A stretch of DNA of 64,000 nucleotides from Nanchangia anserum (GTDB lineage: Bacteria; Actinomycetota; Actinomycetes; Actinomycetales; Actinomycetaceae), in assembly GCF_015240065.1 (NCBI RefSeq), contig NZ_CP060506.1, positions 1,054,001 to 1,118,000 on the forward strand. Direction: 5' to 3'. The notes under the pieces are model-generated. The model saw only the letters and a program-made list of their open reading frames with translations. It was not told the origin of the DNA and searched no databases. The position numbers and the translations under genes are program-made. This document shows, piece by piece, positions 35,858 through 46,037 of the stretch (its first letter is position 1; each line of letters starts with the position of its first letter).

Positions 35858-37380
35858 CACACCGCTCAACTATCCGCCACGCCCGCGCGCACCGGCGCAT
35901 CCTCGCCGCGATCGCCGCATGTGCCGTCTCCGTCCCGCTCATGTGCTCGGCATGTACGCTCAGCACGAACGACGCCGCCGACCCGACAGCCACGGTGGCC
36001 TCGATGCCGCGCCCCGTCGATACCGCAACCGTCACCGGCCTGGGTCACGACAGCCGGCATGGGACCGTGCCAGCGGCCCCGCCCAAGCGCCCCGCCGCAC
36101 TGACGTGGGAGACCCAGATGGTCGCCGTGCCCGGCCACAACGGCTTCAACGAGGCGCTGCAACACGCCGGCACCGACCTCGTCACGCGCCACGTCGATGA
36201 CGCCCCCAATACAACCGAATTTCACCTCGCGTGGTCCATCCCCGCGGCCACCGGGCAGGTACTGGCGATCCGGCTGAGCGCCGACGCCACCGCCGCCGAT
36301 AAGACGACGGCACACGAGACCCAGACCTTCTACACGTTGACCACCTCCGACGTCACTGTGGCCTCCACCGACCTCATCGCGCCGGCGCACCGCGCCGCGC
36401 TGGCCAACCACATCACCGATGCGCTGCGCGAGAAGTCGGTACTCGATGAGGACGCGAGCGTCGACGCCGACAAGGCCTTCACCGACATCATCCTCACCCC
36501 TAAGCACGAGGCAATCGCCGTCATTACCCCCGACGCGGCGCCGCTGACGCCGAAGAAGTCGGTCGCCGTGTCGATCCCGGCAGCGCTGGTGGAACCCGCG
36601 CTGTCTGCCGACGGGAAACGCATCGTCGCCGGTCTGCCCGCCCTGTCCAAAGCCGACAAAAACGGCGAGACGGCCGCCGCGGCCCCGGCCTCGTTTGCCG
36701 GCCTGACGAACGGCGCCGTCCCGGCCGTGCGCGCCCCGCGCCCGGCCGCTGACGACGCCGTCGATTGCTCGGCCGTCCCGTGCGTCGCCCTGACCTACGA
36801 CGACGGTCCGAGCGAGTACACGCCACAGCTGCTCGATGTCTTGCACGCCCACGACGTCCACGCGACGTTCTTCACGATCGGTCGCCAGATCGAGGCCCAC
36901 CCCGATGCGCTCAAGCGCGAGGCCGCCGAGGGTCACGCGGTCGGCATCCACACGTGGACTCACCCCGATCTGACCAAGGTGTCCGACCCCCAGATCGCAC
37001 AGGAGATCACGTCAACAGCCGATAAGATTGCCTCGCTCACCGGAACTCGTCCCTCGATCACTCGCCCGCCCTACGGCTCGGTCAACGACCGCGTGATCGG
37101 CCAGTTGAAGAACCTGGGCCAGGGCATCATCTTGTGGAACGTCGACACCGAGGACTGGCGCAACAAGAACTCGCGCACGGTGCTGGCACGCGCCACGGCG
37201 AATCCTCACGCCGGCCAGATCATCCTCATGCACGACTCCCATTCCTACGGCCCCGAGGCCACGGGCGAGATCATCGACTTCTTCACCCAGCGCGGCTATC
37301 ACTTCGTCACCATCCCCCAAATGTTTGGCGATGACATGACGCCGGGGACCCGCTATTTCGGGTTCACCGACCGGCACTGA
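35854..37380 (+). CDS. Secreted polysaccharide deacetylase (NodB domain)
   Basis: An exported 508-residue protein. Basic N-terminus, hydrophobic segment 'ILAAIAACAVSVPLM' and a cysteine ('CSAC') that might be lipid-modified, although the lipobox is poor. Residues ~60-300 form an extracytoplasmic domain resembling the DUF3298/RsiV type ('HETQTFYTLTTSDVTV'). Residues ~309-500 are a NodB deacetylase with all five motifs: 'TYDDGP', 'HTWTHPDL', 'RPPYGSVND', 'DTEDWRNKN' and 'IILMHDSH'. It probably deacetylates peptidoglycan or another wall N-acetyl sugar, a lysozyme-resistance activity in related proteins. Its GTG start overlaps the upstream stop. Confidence 0.9.
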   Translation: MTHRSTIRHARAHRRILAAIAACAVSVPLMCSACTLSTNDAADPTATVASMPRPVDTATVTGLGHDSRHGTVPAAPPKRPAALTWETQMVAVPGHNGFNEALQHAGTDLVTRHVDDAPNTTEFHLAWSIPAATGQVLAIRLSADATAADKTTAHETQTFYTLTTSDVTVASTDLIAPAHRAALANHITDALREKSVLDEDASVDADKAFTDIILTPKHEAIAVITPDAAPLTPKKSVAVSIPAALVEPALSADGKRIVAGLPALSKADKNGETAAAAPASFAGLTNGAVPAVRAPRPAADDAVDCSAVPCVALTYDDGPSEYTPQLLDVLHAHDVHATFFTIGRQIEAHPDALKREAAEGHAVGIHTWTHPDLTKVSDPQIAQEITSTADKIASLTGTRPSITRPPYGSVNDRVIGQLKNLGQGIILWNVDTEDWRNKNSRTVLARATANPHAGQIILMHDSHSYGPEATGEIIDFFTQRGYHFVTIPQMFGDDMTPGTRYFGFTDRH

Positions 37381-37428
37381 AGGCTGTCCGTATCTCAATA
37401 CCTCTCGCCCCGCCGCCGCCTCAGTCTT

Positions 37429-37434
37429 TAGGCT
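37429..37434 (+). promoter_or_regulatory. Probable -10 element of ilvD
   Basis: TAGGCT, 31 bases before the ilvD ATG. The transcript would include GAGGAGAG as ribosome site. No leucine-rich leader or T-box is visible in the 84-bp spacer. Confidence 0.4.
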
Positions 37435-37464
37435 GATCGCGTACCCACTAGCGAGGAGAGTCTC

Positions 37465-39336
37465 ATGCCCCGTCCCCTGCGTTCACGGACCTCGACGGCC
37501 GGCCGTCACATGGCGGGGGCCCGCGCCCTGTGGCGCGCGACGGGCATGGGCGACGATGATTTCGGCAAGCCCATCATCGCCATCGCCAACTCCTTCACTC
37601 AGTTCGTGCCCGGTCACGTCCACCTCGACACCGTCTCGCCTATCGTCGCTGACGCCATCGCCGAGGCCGGCGGGGTGTCCAAGGAATTCAACACGATTGC
37701 CGTCGACGACGGGATCGCGATGGGGCACGCGGGGATGCTGTACTCGCTGCCCTCGCGCGAGGTGATCGCCGACTCGGTCGAATACATGGTGAACGCCCAC
37801 TGCGCCGACGCCCTCGTGTGCATCTCGAACTGCGACAAGATCACCCCGGGCATGCTCATTGCCGCCATGCGGCTCAACATTCCCACGGTGTTCGTCTCGG
37901 GCGGGCCGATGGAGGCAGGCCGTGGTATCGACCCGAGCGCGATCGTCGGCGACGCCGAAACCGGGCACGGCAACCTCATCACCGTCATGAACGCCACCGC
38001 CAACGACGAAATCTCCGACGCCGAACTCGACGAGATCGAGCGCCTGTCGTGCCCGACGTGCGGATCGTGTTCGGGGATGTTCACGGCGAATTCCATGAAC
38101 TGTCTGACCGAGGCCCTCGGGCTGTCGCTGCCCGGCAATGGGTCGACCCTGGCGACTCACGTGGCCCGGCGCGATCTGTTCGCCGAGGCCGGCCGCCTGG
38201 CTGTCTCGCTCGCCACGCGCTATTACGACGGCGACGACGACACAGTGCTGCCGCGCAGCATCGCCTCGCGCGATGCCTTCGTCAACGCGATGACCCTCGA
38301 CATGGCGATGGGCGGCTCCTCCAACACTGTCTTGCACCTGCTCGCGGTTGCCCACGAGGCCGGGGTGGACTTCGGCATCGACGACATTGCCGAGCTCGGG
38401 CACACGGTGCCGTGCCTGTCCAAGGTTGCCCCGAATCACAACGACTACCACATGGAGGATGTCCACCGCGCCGGCGGCATCCCCGCGCTGCTGGGTGAAC
38501 TCGACCGGGCCGGATTGCTCACGCGCGAGGTGTGGTCGATCCACTCCCCCGACCTCGATACCTGGCTGCGCACGTGGGATATTCGCGGCGAGGAACCGAG
38601 CGAGCGCGCCCGGGCCCTCTTCTCCGCTGCCCCCGGGGGCCGCCGGACGACGCAGGCGATGAGCCAGGACGCGCGCTGGGCCGAACTCGACACCGATGCC
38701 GAAAACGGCTGCATCCGCGACGTCGCCCACGCCTACACGGCCAACGGCGGCCTCACCGTGCTCACGGGAAATCTCGCCCCCGACGGTGCCATCATCAAGG
38801 CCGCGGGGATCTCGCCCGATCTCTTCCACTTCGTCGGCGAGGCCATCGTCATGGAGTCACAGGACGAGGCCATCGAGAAGATCCTCGATAAGACGGTCCA
38901 GCCCGGCCACGTCGTCGTCATTCGCTACGAGGGTCCCGCGGGCGGGCCGGGAATGCAGGAGATGCTCTACCCGACGTCCTTCCTCAAGGGCCGCGGTCTG
39001 GGTAAGGCGTGCGCGCTCATCACCGACGGACGTTTCTCGGGTGGCACATCGGGGATCTCGGTCGGCCATATCTCGCCCGAGGCCGCGAACGGCGGCCTGA
39101 TCGCGCTCATCGAGGACGGTGACCGCATCATCATCGACGTCGAGAAGGCCGAGCTGACGCTGGACGTCGCCGAGGAGGAGCTGGCTCGTCGCCGCGCCGC
39201 CCAGGAACAGCGCGAGCACCCGTACACGCCGGCGACGCGGCAGCGCGAGGTCTCTGATGCCCTCAAGCTCTACGCCGCCTGCGCAATGAGCGCCGACAAG
39301 GGTGGGGCTCGCGATGTCTCCCGCGTCCTGCGCTAG
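37465..39336 (+). CDS. ilvD: Dihydroxy-acid dehydratase
   Basis: Fe-S enzyme that dehydrates 2,3-dihydroxy acids in the last shared step of valine, isoleucine and leucine precursor synthesis. 623 residues, the usual size. Cluster and active-site motifs: '[13 protein letters not shown]' and '[19 protein letters not shown]'; C-terminal '[20 protein letters not shown]'. RBS GAGGAG precedes the ATG. The gene is solitary: the deacetylase gene ends 84 bp upstream, and ribokinase lies convergent with a three-base gap. ilvB/N/C are not in the window. Confidence 0.97.
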   Translation: MPRPLRSRTSTAGRHMAGARALWRATGMGDDDFGKPIIAIANSFTQFVPGHVHLDTVSPIVADAIAEAGGVSKEFNTIAVDDGIAMGHAGMLYSLPSREVIADSVEYMVNAHCADALVCISNCDKITPGMLIAAMRLNIPTVFVSGGPMEAGRGIDPSAIVGDAETGHGNLITVMNATANDEISDAELDEIERLSCPTCGSCSGMFTANSMNCLTEALGLSLPGNGSTLATHVARRDLFAEAGRLAVSLATRYYDGDDDTVLPRSIASRDAFVNAMTLDMAMGGSSNTVLHLLAVAHEAGVDFGIDDIAELGHTVPCLSKVAPNHNDYHMEDVHRAGGIPALLGELDRAGLLTREVWSIHSPDLDTWLRTWDIRGEEPSERARALFSAAPGGRRTTQAMSQDARWAELDTDAENGCIRDVAHAYTANGGLTVLTGNLAPDGAIIKAAGISPDLFHFVGEAIVMESQDEAIEKILDKTVQPGHVVVIRYEGPAGGPGMQEMLYPTSFLKGRGLGKACALITDGRFSGGTSGISVGHISPEAANGGLIALIEDGDRIIIDVEKAELTLDVAEEELARRRAAQEQREHPYTPATRQREVSDALKLYAACAMSADKGGARDVSRVLR

Positions 39337-39339
39337 AGG

Positions 39340-40296
39340 CTAATTCGCGAAATAGCCCCGCACCTCCTCGAGCGTCCCATAGGACGCCTGCGCGCCCGCT
39401 CGCGTGGCGGCATAGGCCGAGGTCACCGTGCCCAGACGCGCAGCTTCCTCGAGGGAGGCTCCCGCCGCCAGTCCGGCGAGGATCGTCCCCATGAAGGCGT
39501 CGCCGCACCCGGTCGTGTCGCGCGCGCTCACGGCGACCGGGTCGATGCGCACGACCTCGCCGGAGTCGATGACGACAGAGCCGCGCGCGCCCAGCGTGAT
39601 GACCGAGCGATCGTAGCCGAACGCGCTCATCTCCCGAGCGACATCGCCGAAATCCGTCTCGGCCGTGATGGTGAGGCCGAGCAATTGGCCGGCCTCGTGT
39701 TCGTTGACGAGCAACAAGTCGGAGACGTCGATCAACTCGCGCGGCAGTTGGGCGAGGAACGGCGAATCGTTGAGGACCACCAGCCCGCCGGCCTCGTGGA
39801 CGATCCTCGCGCACGCGGTGACGACGTCGAGGGGAGACTCCAGGCACAGCCCCAACACGCTGAGCGCTCGCAGCTGATCGGCGATCGAGTCGACCCAGTC
39901 GAGATCGAGCGCGGCGTTTGCCCCTGCCGAATAGACGATTGTGTTCTCCCCCGCCTCATCCACGGTGATGATCGTCGTCCCCGAGGGCCCGGGAACCTCG
40001 TGGATCGCCGAGGTATCGACACCGGCCTCGGCGAGGCAGCGGCGCAAAAATACCGCGTTGTCGTCCCTCCCGAGCGCGCCAAACAGCCGCACCTCGGCAC
40101 CGACCTTGGCGGCCTGCGCGGCCTGGTTTCCCGATTTGCCACCCGGCAGGATCCGCAGGGGGCCGCCGGGAACTGTCTCGCCGGGACCGGGCAGGCGCGC
40201 CGTGTCCACCGTGTAGTCGGCGTTCATCGAACCGACGACACCGACGAGGCCGCCGCGCGGATCAAAACGATCGAGGATGTGTAGCGCCGCGCTCAT
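39340..40296 (-). CDS. rbsK: Ribokinase
   Basis: PfkB-family sugar kinase of 318 residues that phosphorylates ribose at O5. PfkB signatures: 'GSMNADYTVDTARLPGPGET', 'GGKSGNQAAQAAKVGAEV' (the GGKxxNQA ribose-binding sequence) and the C-terminal 'DTTGCGDAFMGTILAGLA' with the catalytic Asp and anion hole. It is last in a three-gene operon: its ATG overlaps the stop of the preceding nucleoside hydrolase (ATGA). The context makes ribose released from nucleosides the likely substrate, giving ribose 5-phosphate. Confidence 0.93.
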   Translation of the reverse strand: MSAALHILDRFDPRGGLVGVVGSMNADYTVDTARLPGPGETVPGGPLRILPGGKSGNQAAQAAKVGAEVRLFGALGRDDNAVFLRRCLAEAGVDTSAIHEVPGPSGTTIITVDEAGENTIVYSAGANAALDLDWVDSIADQLRALSVLGLCLESPLDVVTACARIVHEAGGLVVLNDSPFLAQLPRELIDVSDLLLVNEHEAGQLLGLTITAETDFGDVAREMSAFGYDRSVITLGARGSVVIDSGEVVRIDPVAVSARDTTGCGDAFMGTILAGLAAGASLEEAARLGTVTSAYAATRAGAQASYGTLEEVRGYFAN

Positions 40297-41243
40297 GCCG
40301 TCTCTTCTCCCAGGGCACGCACGGCATCGATGACGAGGTCCCAGAAGCGGTCAGCGTCGAGGTGCGTCGCCACCTGGGTATGGCACTCGGGCGGCGCCGG
40401 CGCGCGCAGGTCCGTCACCGTCATCCCGCAGGTGAGTTCCCCGCGGGTCTCGACGCTCACCGGAGCCTTGCGCGTGGCGACGATACTCGGATCGATGAGG
40501 TAGGCAATCGTGCACGGGTCGTGGACGGGCGGATCGGTGAAGCCCTGATTCTCGCGGTAGGCCTCGCGGAAGAATGCCATGAGACCGAGGAAGATGCGTG
40601 ACAGCTCGGTGTCAAGGGCCGCCATCTTCTCCTCGACGCTGCTCGTTGCCAGCGCCTGGTGGGTGAGGTCAAGTCCGACCATCGTCAGCGGCCATTTCTC
40701 GGCAAACACGATCGCCGCGGCCTCGGGATCGACGGCGATATTGAATTCCGCTACCGCCGACCAGTTGCCCTCGTGGTAGCCCCCGCCCATGATGACGACT
40801 TCACGGACCCGCTCGACGATACTGGGCTCGAGGCGCACCGCCAGAGCGAGGTTCGTCAGCGGGCCGGTGGCGACGAGCATGAGTTCGCCCGGCTCGGCCT
40901 CGCGCACCATGCGGCAGATGGCCTCGACGGCGTGACCGGGAGCCAGCTCCACGCTCGGTTGCGGTAACTCGACGCCGTCCAGCCCCGTCTCGCCGTGGAT
41001 CTCGTCGGCGACCTCGACCTCACGCAGCAGCGGGCGCGAGGCACCGCGATAGACGGGGACGTCTTCGCGCCCGCACGCGGCGAGCATTGCCTGGGCGTTG
41101 TAGGTGACCTTGTCGATGACCTGATTGCCGCCGACAGTCGTGATCGCCCGCAGGTCGATCGCGTCGTTGCCGAGCGCGAGCATGATGGCGACGGCGTCGT
41201 CGTGACCCGGATCGCAGTCGAGGATGATCGATCGCGCGCTCAT
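40293..41243 (-). CDS. Nucleoside hydrolase (IUNH family), second of pair
   Basis: Ca2+-dependent N-ribohydrolase of 316 residues that splits ribonucleosides into base and ribose. The metal-binding N-terminal motif is 'IILDCDPGHDDAVAIMLAL' (DxDxGxDD), with 'VATGPLTNLALA' and 'VVIMGGGYHEGNWSAVAEFNIAVDPEAA' (Asn-x-x-x-Asp region) also present. The C-terminal 'VHDPCTIAYLIDP' supplies the last Asp. The ATG overlaps the stop of the first hydrolase gene by ATGA. Purine versus pyrimidine preference cannot be read from sequence; two copies suggest different specificities. Confidence 0.93.
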   Translation of the reverse strand: MSARSIILDCDPGHDDAVAIMLALGNDAIDLRAITTVGGNQVIDKVTYNAQAMLAACGREDVPVYRGASRPLLREVEVADEIHGETGLDGVELPQPSVELAPGHAVEAICRMVREAEPGELMLVATGPLTNLALAVRLEPSIVERVREVVIMGGGYHEGNWSAVAEFNIAVDPEAAAIVFAEKWPLTMVGLDLTHQALATSSVEEKMAALDTELSRIFLGLMAFFREAYRENQGFTDPPVHDPCTIAYLIDPSIVATRKAPVSVETRGELTCGMTVTDLRAPAPPECHTQVATHLDADRFWDLVIDAVRALGEETA

Positions 41244-42205
41244 GCCGTCTTCTCCCCCGCCGCGACGGCGCTGATGCGCGTCATGAACATGTCGAGGAAG
41301 CGCTCGACGTCGACGCCGACGGCAACCTCGCACGTCGGGTGTGGCGCGCCAATCTTCTCGGGATTGCCGATCGTGCGCCCGCGCGTGGGTCCGGTGACGT
41401 CGACGCTCATGTGCAACGGCAGTGTCGTCACCAGGCTGGGATCGAGCGCCACAGCCACGGCCAGCGGATCGTGCAGCCCGCACCCGCCCAGGTGCGGCGA
41501 GGTCGTCTCATAGGCGCGAATGTAGTAGTCGGTCATGTCGGCAAGGAACCGCCCGGCCGCGGTGTCGAGGTCTCGCCACACCCGCGTGTGCTCGTAGGTC
41601 AACAGCGTTTGCAGCGTCACGTCGAGGCCGATCATCGTCAGCGGGATGCCCGAGCGGAATACCTCGTTCGCGGCGTCGGGATCCTGCCCGATGTTCGCTT
41701 CGGTCCACGCGTTGACGTTGCCGGGAACCGTCAGCGCCCCGCCCATGAGGACGACGCGACCGATCGAGCCGGCAATCTCGGGCTTGCGACGCAGCGCCTC
41801 GGCCAGGGTTGTCAGCGGTCCCGTCGGGACGTAAACGAGGTCGTGCCCAAAGCGTTCGACAGCCGCGATGAGGTAATCGACGCCGTCACCGGCGCACGCC
41901 CCACGCGTGGCGTCCGGGATCTCCACGTCACCGATGCCGTTGCGCCCGTGAATGAACTGCGAGATCTCAAGCACGTCGAAGCCATCGCGTTCAAGCGCGT
42001 GCGGGACACCCGCGACGACATCGATATCGTCGCGTCCCAACAGCTCGGTGACGGCGAGCGAGTTGCGCACCCCCTGGTCGACATCGACGTTGCCGTATGT
42101 ACCGGTGATAGCCACGAAATTGGCTTCGGGGCTGCCGATCGCGTAGGCGATTGCCAGTGAGTCATCGATCCCGGTATCGAGGTCGAGAATGAGGGTGCGA
42201 GCCAT
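41240..42205 (-). CDS. Nucleoside hydrolase (IUNH family), first of pair
   Basis: Second IUNH-type enzyme, 321 residues, first gene of the salvage operon. Metal motif 'LILDLDTGIDDSLAIAYAI', then 'YVPTGPLTTLAEAL', 'VVLMGGALTVPGNVNAWTEANIGQDPDAA' and 'GLHDPLAVAVALDP'. It differs clearly from its neighbour (for example 'AITGTYGNVDVDQG' versus 'AITTVGGNQVIDKV'), so it is an old paralogue rather than a recent copy. AAAGGTGGCG precedes the ATG. No transporter gene lies in the operon; nucleoside uptake must be encoded elsewhere. Confidence 0.93.
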   Translation of the reverse strand: MARTLILDLDTGIDDSLAIAYAIGSPEANFVAITGTYGNVDVDQGVRNSLAVTELLGRDDIDVVAGVPHALERDGFDVLEISQFIHGRNGIGDVEIPDATRGACAGDGVDYLIAAVERFGHDLVYVPTGPLTTLAEALRRKPEIAGSIGRVVLMGGALTVPGNVNAWTEANIGQDPDAANEVFRSGIPLTMIGLDVTLQTLLTYEHTRVWRDLDTAAGRFLADMTDYYIRAYETTSPHLGGCGLHDPLAVAVALDPSLVTTLPLHMSVDVTGPTRGRTIGNPEKIGAPHPTCEVAVGVDVERFLDMFMTRISAVAAGEKTA

Positions 42206-42282
42206 AACGCCACCTTTCTGTCGCGTGTGAGGCTATCCACGTTACCGCCCTTTCGCGGGTGCTCACACGCGATTGGCCCGCC

Positions 42283-43422
42283 TCAGTCGCAGATCTTGTA
42301 CATCCACCCGTGAGGATCGTCCTCGCGGCCCAACTGGATTCCCGTCAGTCGGTCGTAGAGGTGTCGCGTCAGCTCACCCGTTGGCACGGAGACGTCGAAG
42401 TCCTCGCACGCCAGGCGCCCGATCGGGGTGATGACGGCGGCGGTCCCACACGCGAAGAGCTCGCGCACCTCGCCGGATGCCATTCCCTGGACCAGCTCGG
42501 TCAGGGCGATGTCGCATTCGGCCACGTCGATGCCCTCGTCCTTCATGAGCTGGATGAGGGCGTGGCGCGTTCCGCCCTCGAGCACCGTGCCGGTGTCCAC
42601 CCGGGGCGTGCGCACGGAACCGTCGGCACCGACGACGAACAGGTTCATGCCGCCGAGTTCTTCGAGATAGGTCCCCGTGACGTCGAGGAAGCACACCTGC
42701 GAGAAGCCCTGTTCGGCAGCGAGCTGTTGAGGCAGCAGGCTCGCCGCGTAGTTGCCGCCCGTTTTGGCCGCGCCGGTGCCGCCGGGCCCGGCGCGGTGAT
42801 AGTCGCGCACCAGCCCGATGGAGACGGCGTCGAAGCCCGTCGCGAAATAGGGACCAGATGGGGAGGCGATACAGTAGAAGTCGACCTCGGCTGCCGGGTG
42901 AACCCCCAGGTGGGGCTCGGTGCCGATCATGAACGGGCGCAGGTACAGCGACGAGCCCTCGCCGGTGGGGACCCAGCGGGCATCCGCGCGCACGAGGTCG
43001 ACGAGCGCCGCCTCGAAGTCGCCCGGTTCGAGTTCGGGCAGGCACAGTCGCCTGGCCGAGGCAGCAAAGCGGGCAGCGTTATAGCCGGGGCGGAAGGTCC
43101 AGATCGACCCGTCGGCGTGGCGGTAGGCCTTGATACCCTCAAAACATTCTTGACCGTAGTGAAAGATCGTCGCCGCCGGCGACAGCGTCAGGGGCCCATA
43201 GGCGCGGGTCTCTCGCTGGCCCCACCCGGTCTGCGCGCTCCAGTGGGCGTGGACCATGTGGTCGGTGAAGTCCATCCCGAACCGCAGCTCGCGCATGATG
43301 CGGGCGTATTCGTCGTCATCTGCCGGGTGCGGGTTCGGCGTCAGGGGGAAGCGCCCGGCCAGTTCGTCGGCCGATGCGGGGGTGGTTTCGGCGAGCGTAA
43401 TGGAGGTGAAGGTCGAGGCCAT
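42283..43422 (-). CDS. ilvE: Branched-chain amino acid aminotransferase
   Basis: Fold type IV PLP enzyme, 379 residues, that transaminates 2-keto acids to valine, leucine and isoleucine. Key parts: 'IFHYGQECFEGIKAYRHADG', 'SLYLRPFMIGTEPHLGV', the PLP Lys in 'GTGAAKTGGNYAASLLPQ', 'FLDVTGTYLEELGGMNLF' and 'ELFACGTAAVITPIG'. The ATG at 43422 is chosen over the one at 43431 because AAAGGA abuts the earlier ATG but is properly spaced for the later one. It lies 30 bases downstream of leuB in the same direction, probably one unit leuB-ilvE. Confidence 0.95.
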   Translation of the reverse strand: MASTFTSITLAETTPASADELAGRFPLTPNPHPADDDEYARIMRELRFGMDFTDHMVHAHWSAQTGWGQRETRAYGPLTLSPAATIFHYGQECFEGIKAYRHADGSIWTFRPGYNAARFAASARRLCLPELEPGDFEAALVDLVRADARWVPTGEGSSLYLRPFMIGTEPHLGVHPAAEVDFYCIASPSGPYFATGFDAVSIGLVRDYHRAGPGGTGAAKTGGNYAASLLPQQLAAEQGFSQVCFLDVTGTYLEELGGMNLFVVGADGSVRTPRVDTGTVLEGGTRHALIQLMKDEGIDVAECDIALTELVQGMASGEVRELFACGTAAVITPIGRLACEDFDVSVPTGELTRHLYDRLTGIQLGREDDPHGWMYKICD

Positions 43423-43452
43423 CGGGGCCATCCTTTCGTCACGTGGTGTCGG

Positions 43453-44508
43453 TCAGAGGGCCTTGACGATGTCGTCGCCAATGGTCTGGGTGGAGCGCGT
43501 CAGCGGACTGCCCGCAGCAGCCGCCTCGGCGCGGCGGGCCATGTCGGCGCTGATCGCCGCGTCGACGCGGCGGGCCTGCTCGGGCAGGTCGAGGAAGTCG
43601 AGCAAGAGGGCGACCGAGGCGATCGTTGCCGTCGGATCGGCCGTGGATGTGCCGGCGATGTCGGGGGCGGAGCCGTGCACCGGTTCAAACATCGACGGGG
43701 TGGTGCGCGTGGGATTGAGGTTGCCCGAGGCCGCCAGCCCGATGCCACCCGTGATCGCACCGGCCTCGTCGGTGAGGATGTCGCCGAAGAGGTTATCGGT
43801 GACGATGACGTCAAAGCGGGAGGGATCGGTGACCATGTAGATGGTCGCCGCGTCGATGTGGCAGTAGTCGTGGCGGACGTTCGGATACTCGCGCGCGACC
43901 TCCTCGACGATGCGCGCCCACAGTCCGCCGGCGTGCACGAGGACGTTGTGCTTGTGGACGAGGGTGAGGTGTCCGGAGCGCGAGGAGGCCAGCTCGAAGG
44001 CGTAACGCACCGTCCGCTCGACGCCATACGCCGTGTTCACCGACACCTCGGTCGCCACCTCGTGCGGGGTCCCCGTACGCGCGGTGCCGCCCTGGCCGCA
44101 GTAGAGGCCCTCGGTTCCCTCGCGCACGACGACGAAGTCGACGTCACCGGGGGCGGCCAGAGGCGTAGGCACTCCGGGGTAGAGCTTCGCCGGGCGCAGG
44201 TTGATGTAGTGGTCGAGATCGAAGCGCAGCTTCAACAGCAGGCCGCGCTCGAGAACGCCCGAGGGCACGCGTGGGTCGCCGATGGCACCGAGCAGGATCG
44301 CCTCGCAGTCGCGAATGCGCGCCATGTCGTCCTCGGTGAGGATCTCGCCGGTGCGCAGGTAGCGCTCGGCCCCCAGGTCGAGTTCGCGCCGATTCAGCTG
44401 CACCCCCTCGTCGCGGAGCGCGCGGGCGAGGACTTTTTCGCCTTCACGAACGACTTCGGGACCGATCCCATCGCCGGCGATGACGGCAAGGTCAAGAGTG
44501 CGTGCCAT
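43453..44508 (-). CDS. leuB: 3-isopropylmalate dehydrogenase
   Basis: NAD-dependent oxidative decarboxylase of leucine synthesis, 351 residues. '[20 protein letters not shown]' opens the protein; '[20 protein letters not shown]' and '[15 protein letters not shown]' are substrate motifs; '[20 protein letters not shown]' holds the catalytic metal-binding Asp residues, and '[25 protein letters not shown]' binds NAD. Followed by ilvE, so leucine formation and transamination are co-expressed. leuA is not in the window and leuCD lie about 26 kb away. Confidence 0.96.
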   Translation of the reverse strand: MARTLDLAVIAGDGIGPEVVREGEKVLARALRDEGVQLNRRELDLGAERYLRTGEILTEDDMARIRDCEAILLGAIGDPRVPSGVLERGLLLKLRFDLDHYINLRPAKLYPGVPTPLAAPGDVDFVVVREGTEGLYCGQGGTARTGTPHEVATEVSVNTAYGVERTVRYAFELASSRSGHLTLVHKHNVLVHAGGLWARIVEEVAREYPNVRHDYCHIDAATIYMVTDPSRFDVIVTDNLFGDILTDEAGAITGGIGLAASGNLNPTRTTPSMFEPVHGSAPDIAGTSTADPTATIASVALLLDFLDLPEQARRVDAAISADMARRAEAAAAGSPLTRSTQTIGDDIVKAL

Positions 44509-44566
44509 GCCTCCAACCTAATTGCGCGAACAGCGACGCCGAGGCAGCGACCGGCATATGAAATAC

Positions 44567-46030
44567 CTAAGAATGCTGCTGAAGGCGGGCCGCGATGCGC
44601 ACCTCGGTGCCCCCCTCGGGGCGATTCGCCCACTCAATCGTTCCGTGGAGCTCGGAGCCGACGAGGGTGTGGACGATCTGGGTTCCCAGCCCCGAGCGCG
44701 CGGCTCCCTCGGGGATGCCCGCGCCGTCGTCGATGACGCTGATCTCGGCGTGTCCGTTCGAGCGCGCCGACTGCACGGTCACCGTTCCGCTCTCGCGTCC
44801 CTCGAACCCGTGTTCGACGGCGTTGGTGACGAGTTCGGCGAGGACGACCGCGAGCGCGGAGGCGGCGTCGGCGTCGACGCGTCCGAAGGTGCCGGATATG
44901 GCGGTGCGGATGTGTTGGTCGGGGGTGGCAGCGGATGCCGCCATGCGGATGAGGCGTTCCATCATCGAGTCGAAGTTGACGGTCTCGTCGATGTTTTGCG
45001 ACAGCTCCTGGTGGACCTGCGAGATGGTGGCGACGCGCCGTTCGGCTTCGCCAAGCGCCTGTTTGACTTCGGGGTTGTCCGACCGTCTGGCCTGCATGCG
45101 CAGCAGGGAGGAAACGGTTTGGAGGTTGTTTTTGACGCGGTGGTGGATTTCGCGGATGGTCGCGTCTTTGGAGAGCAGCTCGCGTTCGCGCCGGCGCATT
45201 TCGGAGACGTCGCGGCACAGCAGGGCGGCGCCGGCGCGGTGGCCGTCGACGACGAGAGGCAGGGCGCGCAGCGAGACGGTGCCTGAGGGGGATTCGACTT
45301 CGGAGACCCAGGCGGCGCGACCCATGACGACGACGGCGAGGGTTTCGTCGACGTGGGAGACCCCGTCGAGGAGCTCCGTGATGGCCTCGGCGAGCACGCG
45401 TCCCTCGAGCGACTTGCTGACGCCAAGGCGCCTAAAGCACGAGCGCGCGTTGGGGGTGACGTGGTGGACGACCCCGTCGTTGTCGAGGAAGAGTGCACCG
45501 TCGGAGACTCGCGGGATTCCGTGGTTGGACGAGGTCGGGGCCGATTCGTAGGGGTAGCGGCCCGCGGCGAGCATGTGGGACAGGGCGCGGGTGACGTCGT
45601 CGAACCAGCCGAGCGATTCGGCGTTGCGGCGCAGGGATTGTGAGGAGGTCTCGAGGGAGACGACGGCGACGATGCGGTCATCGACGCGGACGGGGACGTG
45701 GATTTCCGAGACGGAGTAGGACCCGGCCCAGCGCATGTCGGGCGCGTAGTGGGGCTGCCCCTCGCTCATGGCCTGCGACAGTTGCGCCGAGCGCATCGGT
45801 GAGGAGTACAGGCCCACGACGTCGTCGAGGTGGATCGTCGCGCCGGTGGCGGGGCGACACTGGGCAACCGCGAGGAAGCGACCATCGGGGCTGGGGATCC
45901 ACAGCACGGCGTCTGCCAGGGCGAAGTCGGCCAGCACCTGCCAATCGGAGATGAGGACGTGGAGCCGATTGATGTCCTCGCGGGTGAGGTCGGCGCCGAT
46001 CGAGGTGACGAGATCGTTGAGGCTACTCAC
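44567..46030 (-). CDS. PdtaS-like sensor histidine kinase (HisKA_2/HWE type)
   Basis: Cytosolic kinase of 487 residues without membrane helices. Domain order: GAF-like sensor (about 1-140), PAS-like domain (about 170-270), a HisKA_2 phospho-acceptor helix 'IREIHHRVKNNLQTVSSLLRMQAR', then the ATPase domain ('LAELVTNAVEHGF', 'VIDDGAGIPEGAARSGLGTQIV'). This matches mycobacterial PdtaS, whose partner PdtaR is an ANTAR RNA-binding anti-terminator. No ANTAR regulator is encoded here, so the partner must be elsewhere. GTG 46030 is chosen because a -10 TAGGAT lies seven bases upstream. It is divergent from the DUF2505 gene. Confidence 0.88.
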   Translation of the reverse strand: MSSLNDLVTSIGADLTREDINRLHVLISDWQVLADFALADAVLWIPSPDGRFLAVAQCRPATGATIHLDDVVGLYSSPMRSAQLSQAMSEGQPHYAPDMRWAGSYSVSEIHVPVRVDDRIVAVVSLETSSQSLRRNAESLGWFDDVTRALSHMLAAGRYPYESAPTSSNHGIPRVSDGALFLDNDGVVHHVTPNARSCFRRLGVSKSLEGRVLAEAITELLDGVSHVDETLAVVVMGRAAWVSEVESPSGTVSLRALPLVVDGHRAGAALLCRDVSEMRRRERELLSKDATIREIHHRVKNNLQTVSSLLRMQARRSDNPEVKQALGEAERRVATISQVHQELSQNIDETVNFDSMMERLIRMAASAATPDQHIRTAISGTFGRVDADAASALAVVLAELVTNAVEHGFEGRESGTVTVQSARSNGHAEISVIDDGAGIPEGAARSGLGTQIVHTLVGSELHGTIEWANRPEGGTEVRIAARLQQHS

Positions 46031-46037
46031 GGCCTCG

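Noticed and set aside
37381-37464. Leader-peptide attenuator before ilvD
   Set aside because: The 84-bp spacer contains no short ORF rich in Val/Leu/Ile codons and no alternative hairpins.
42259-44736. 825-codon open frame on the plus strand across ilvE and leuB
   Set aside because: Antisense shadow of two well-identified genes; no recognisable domain.
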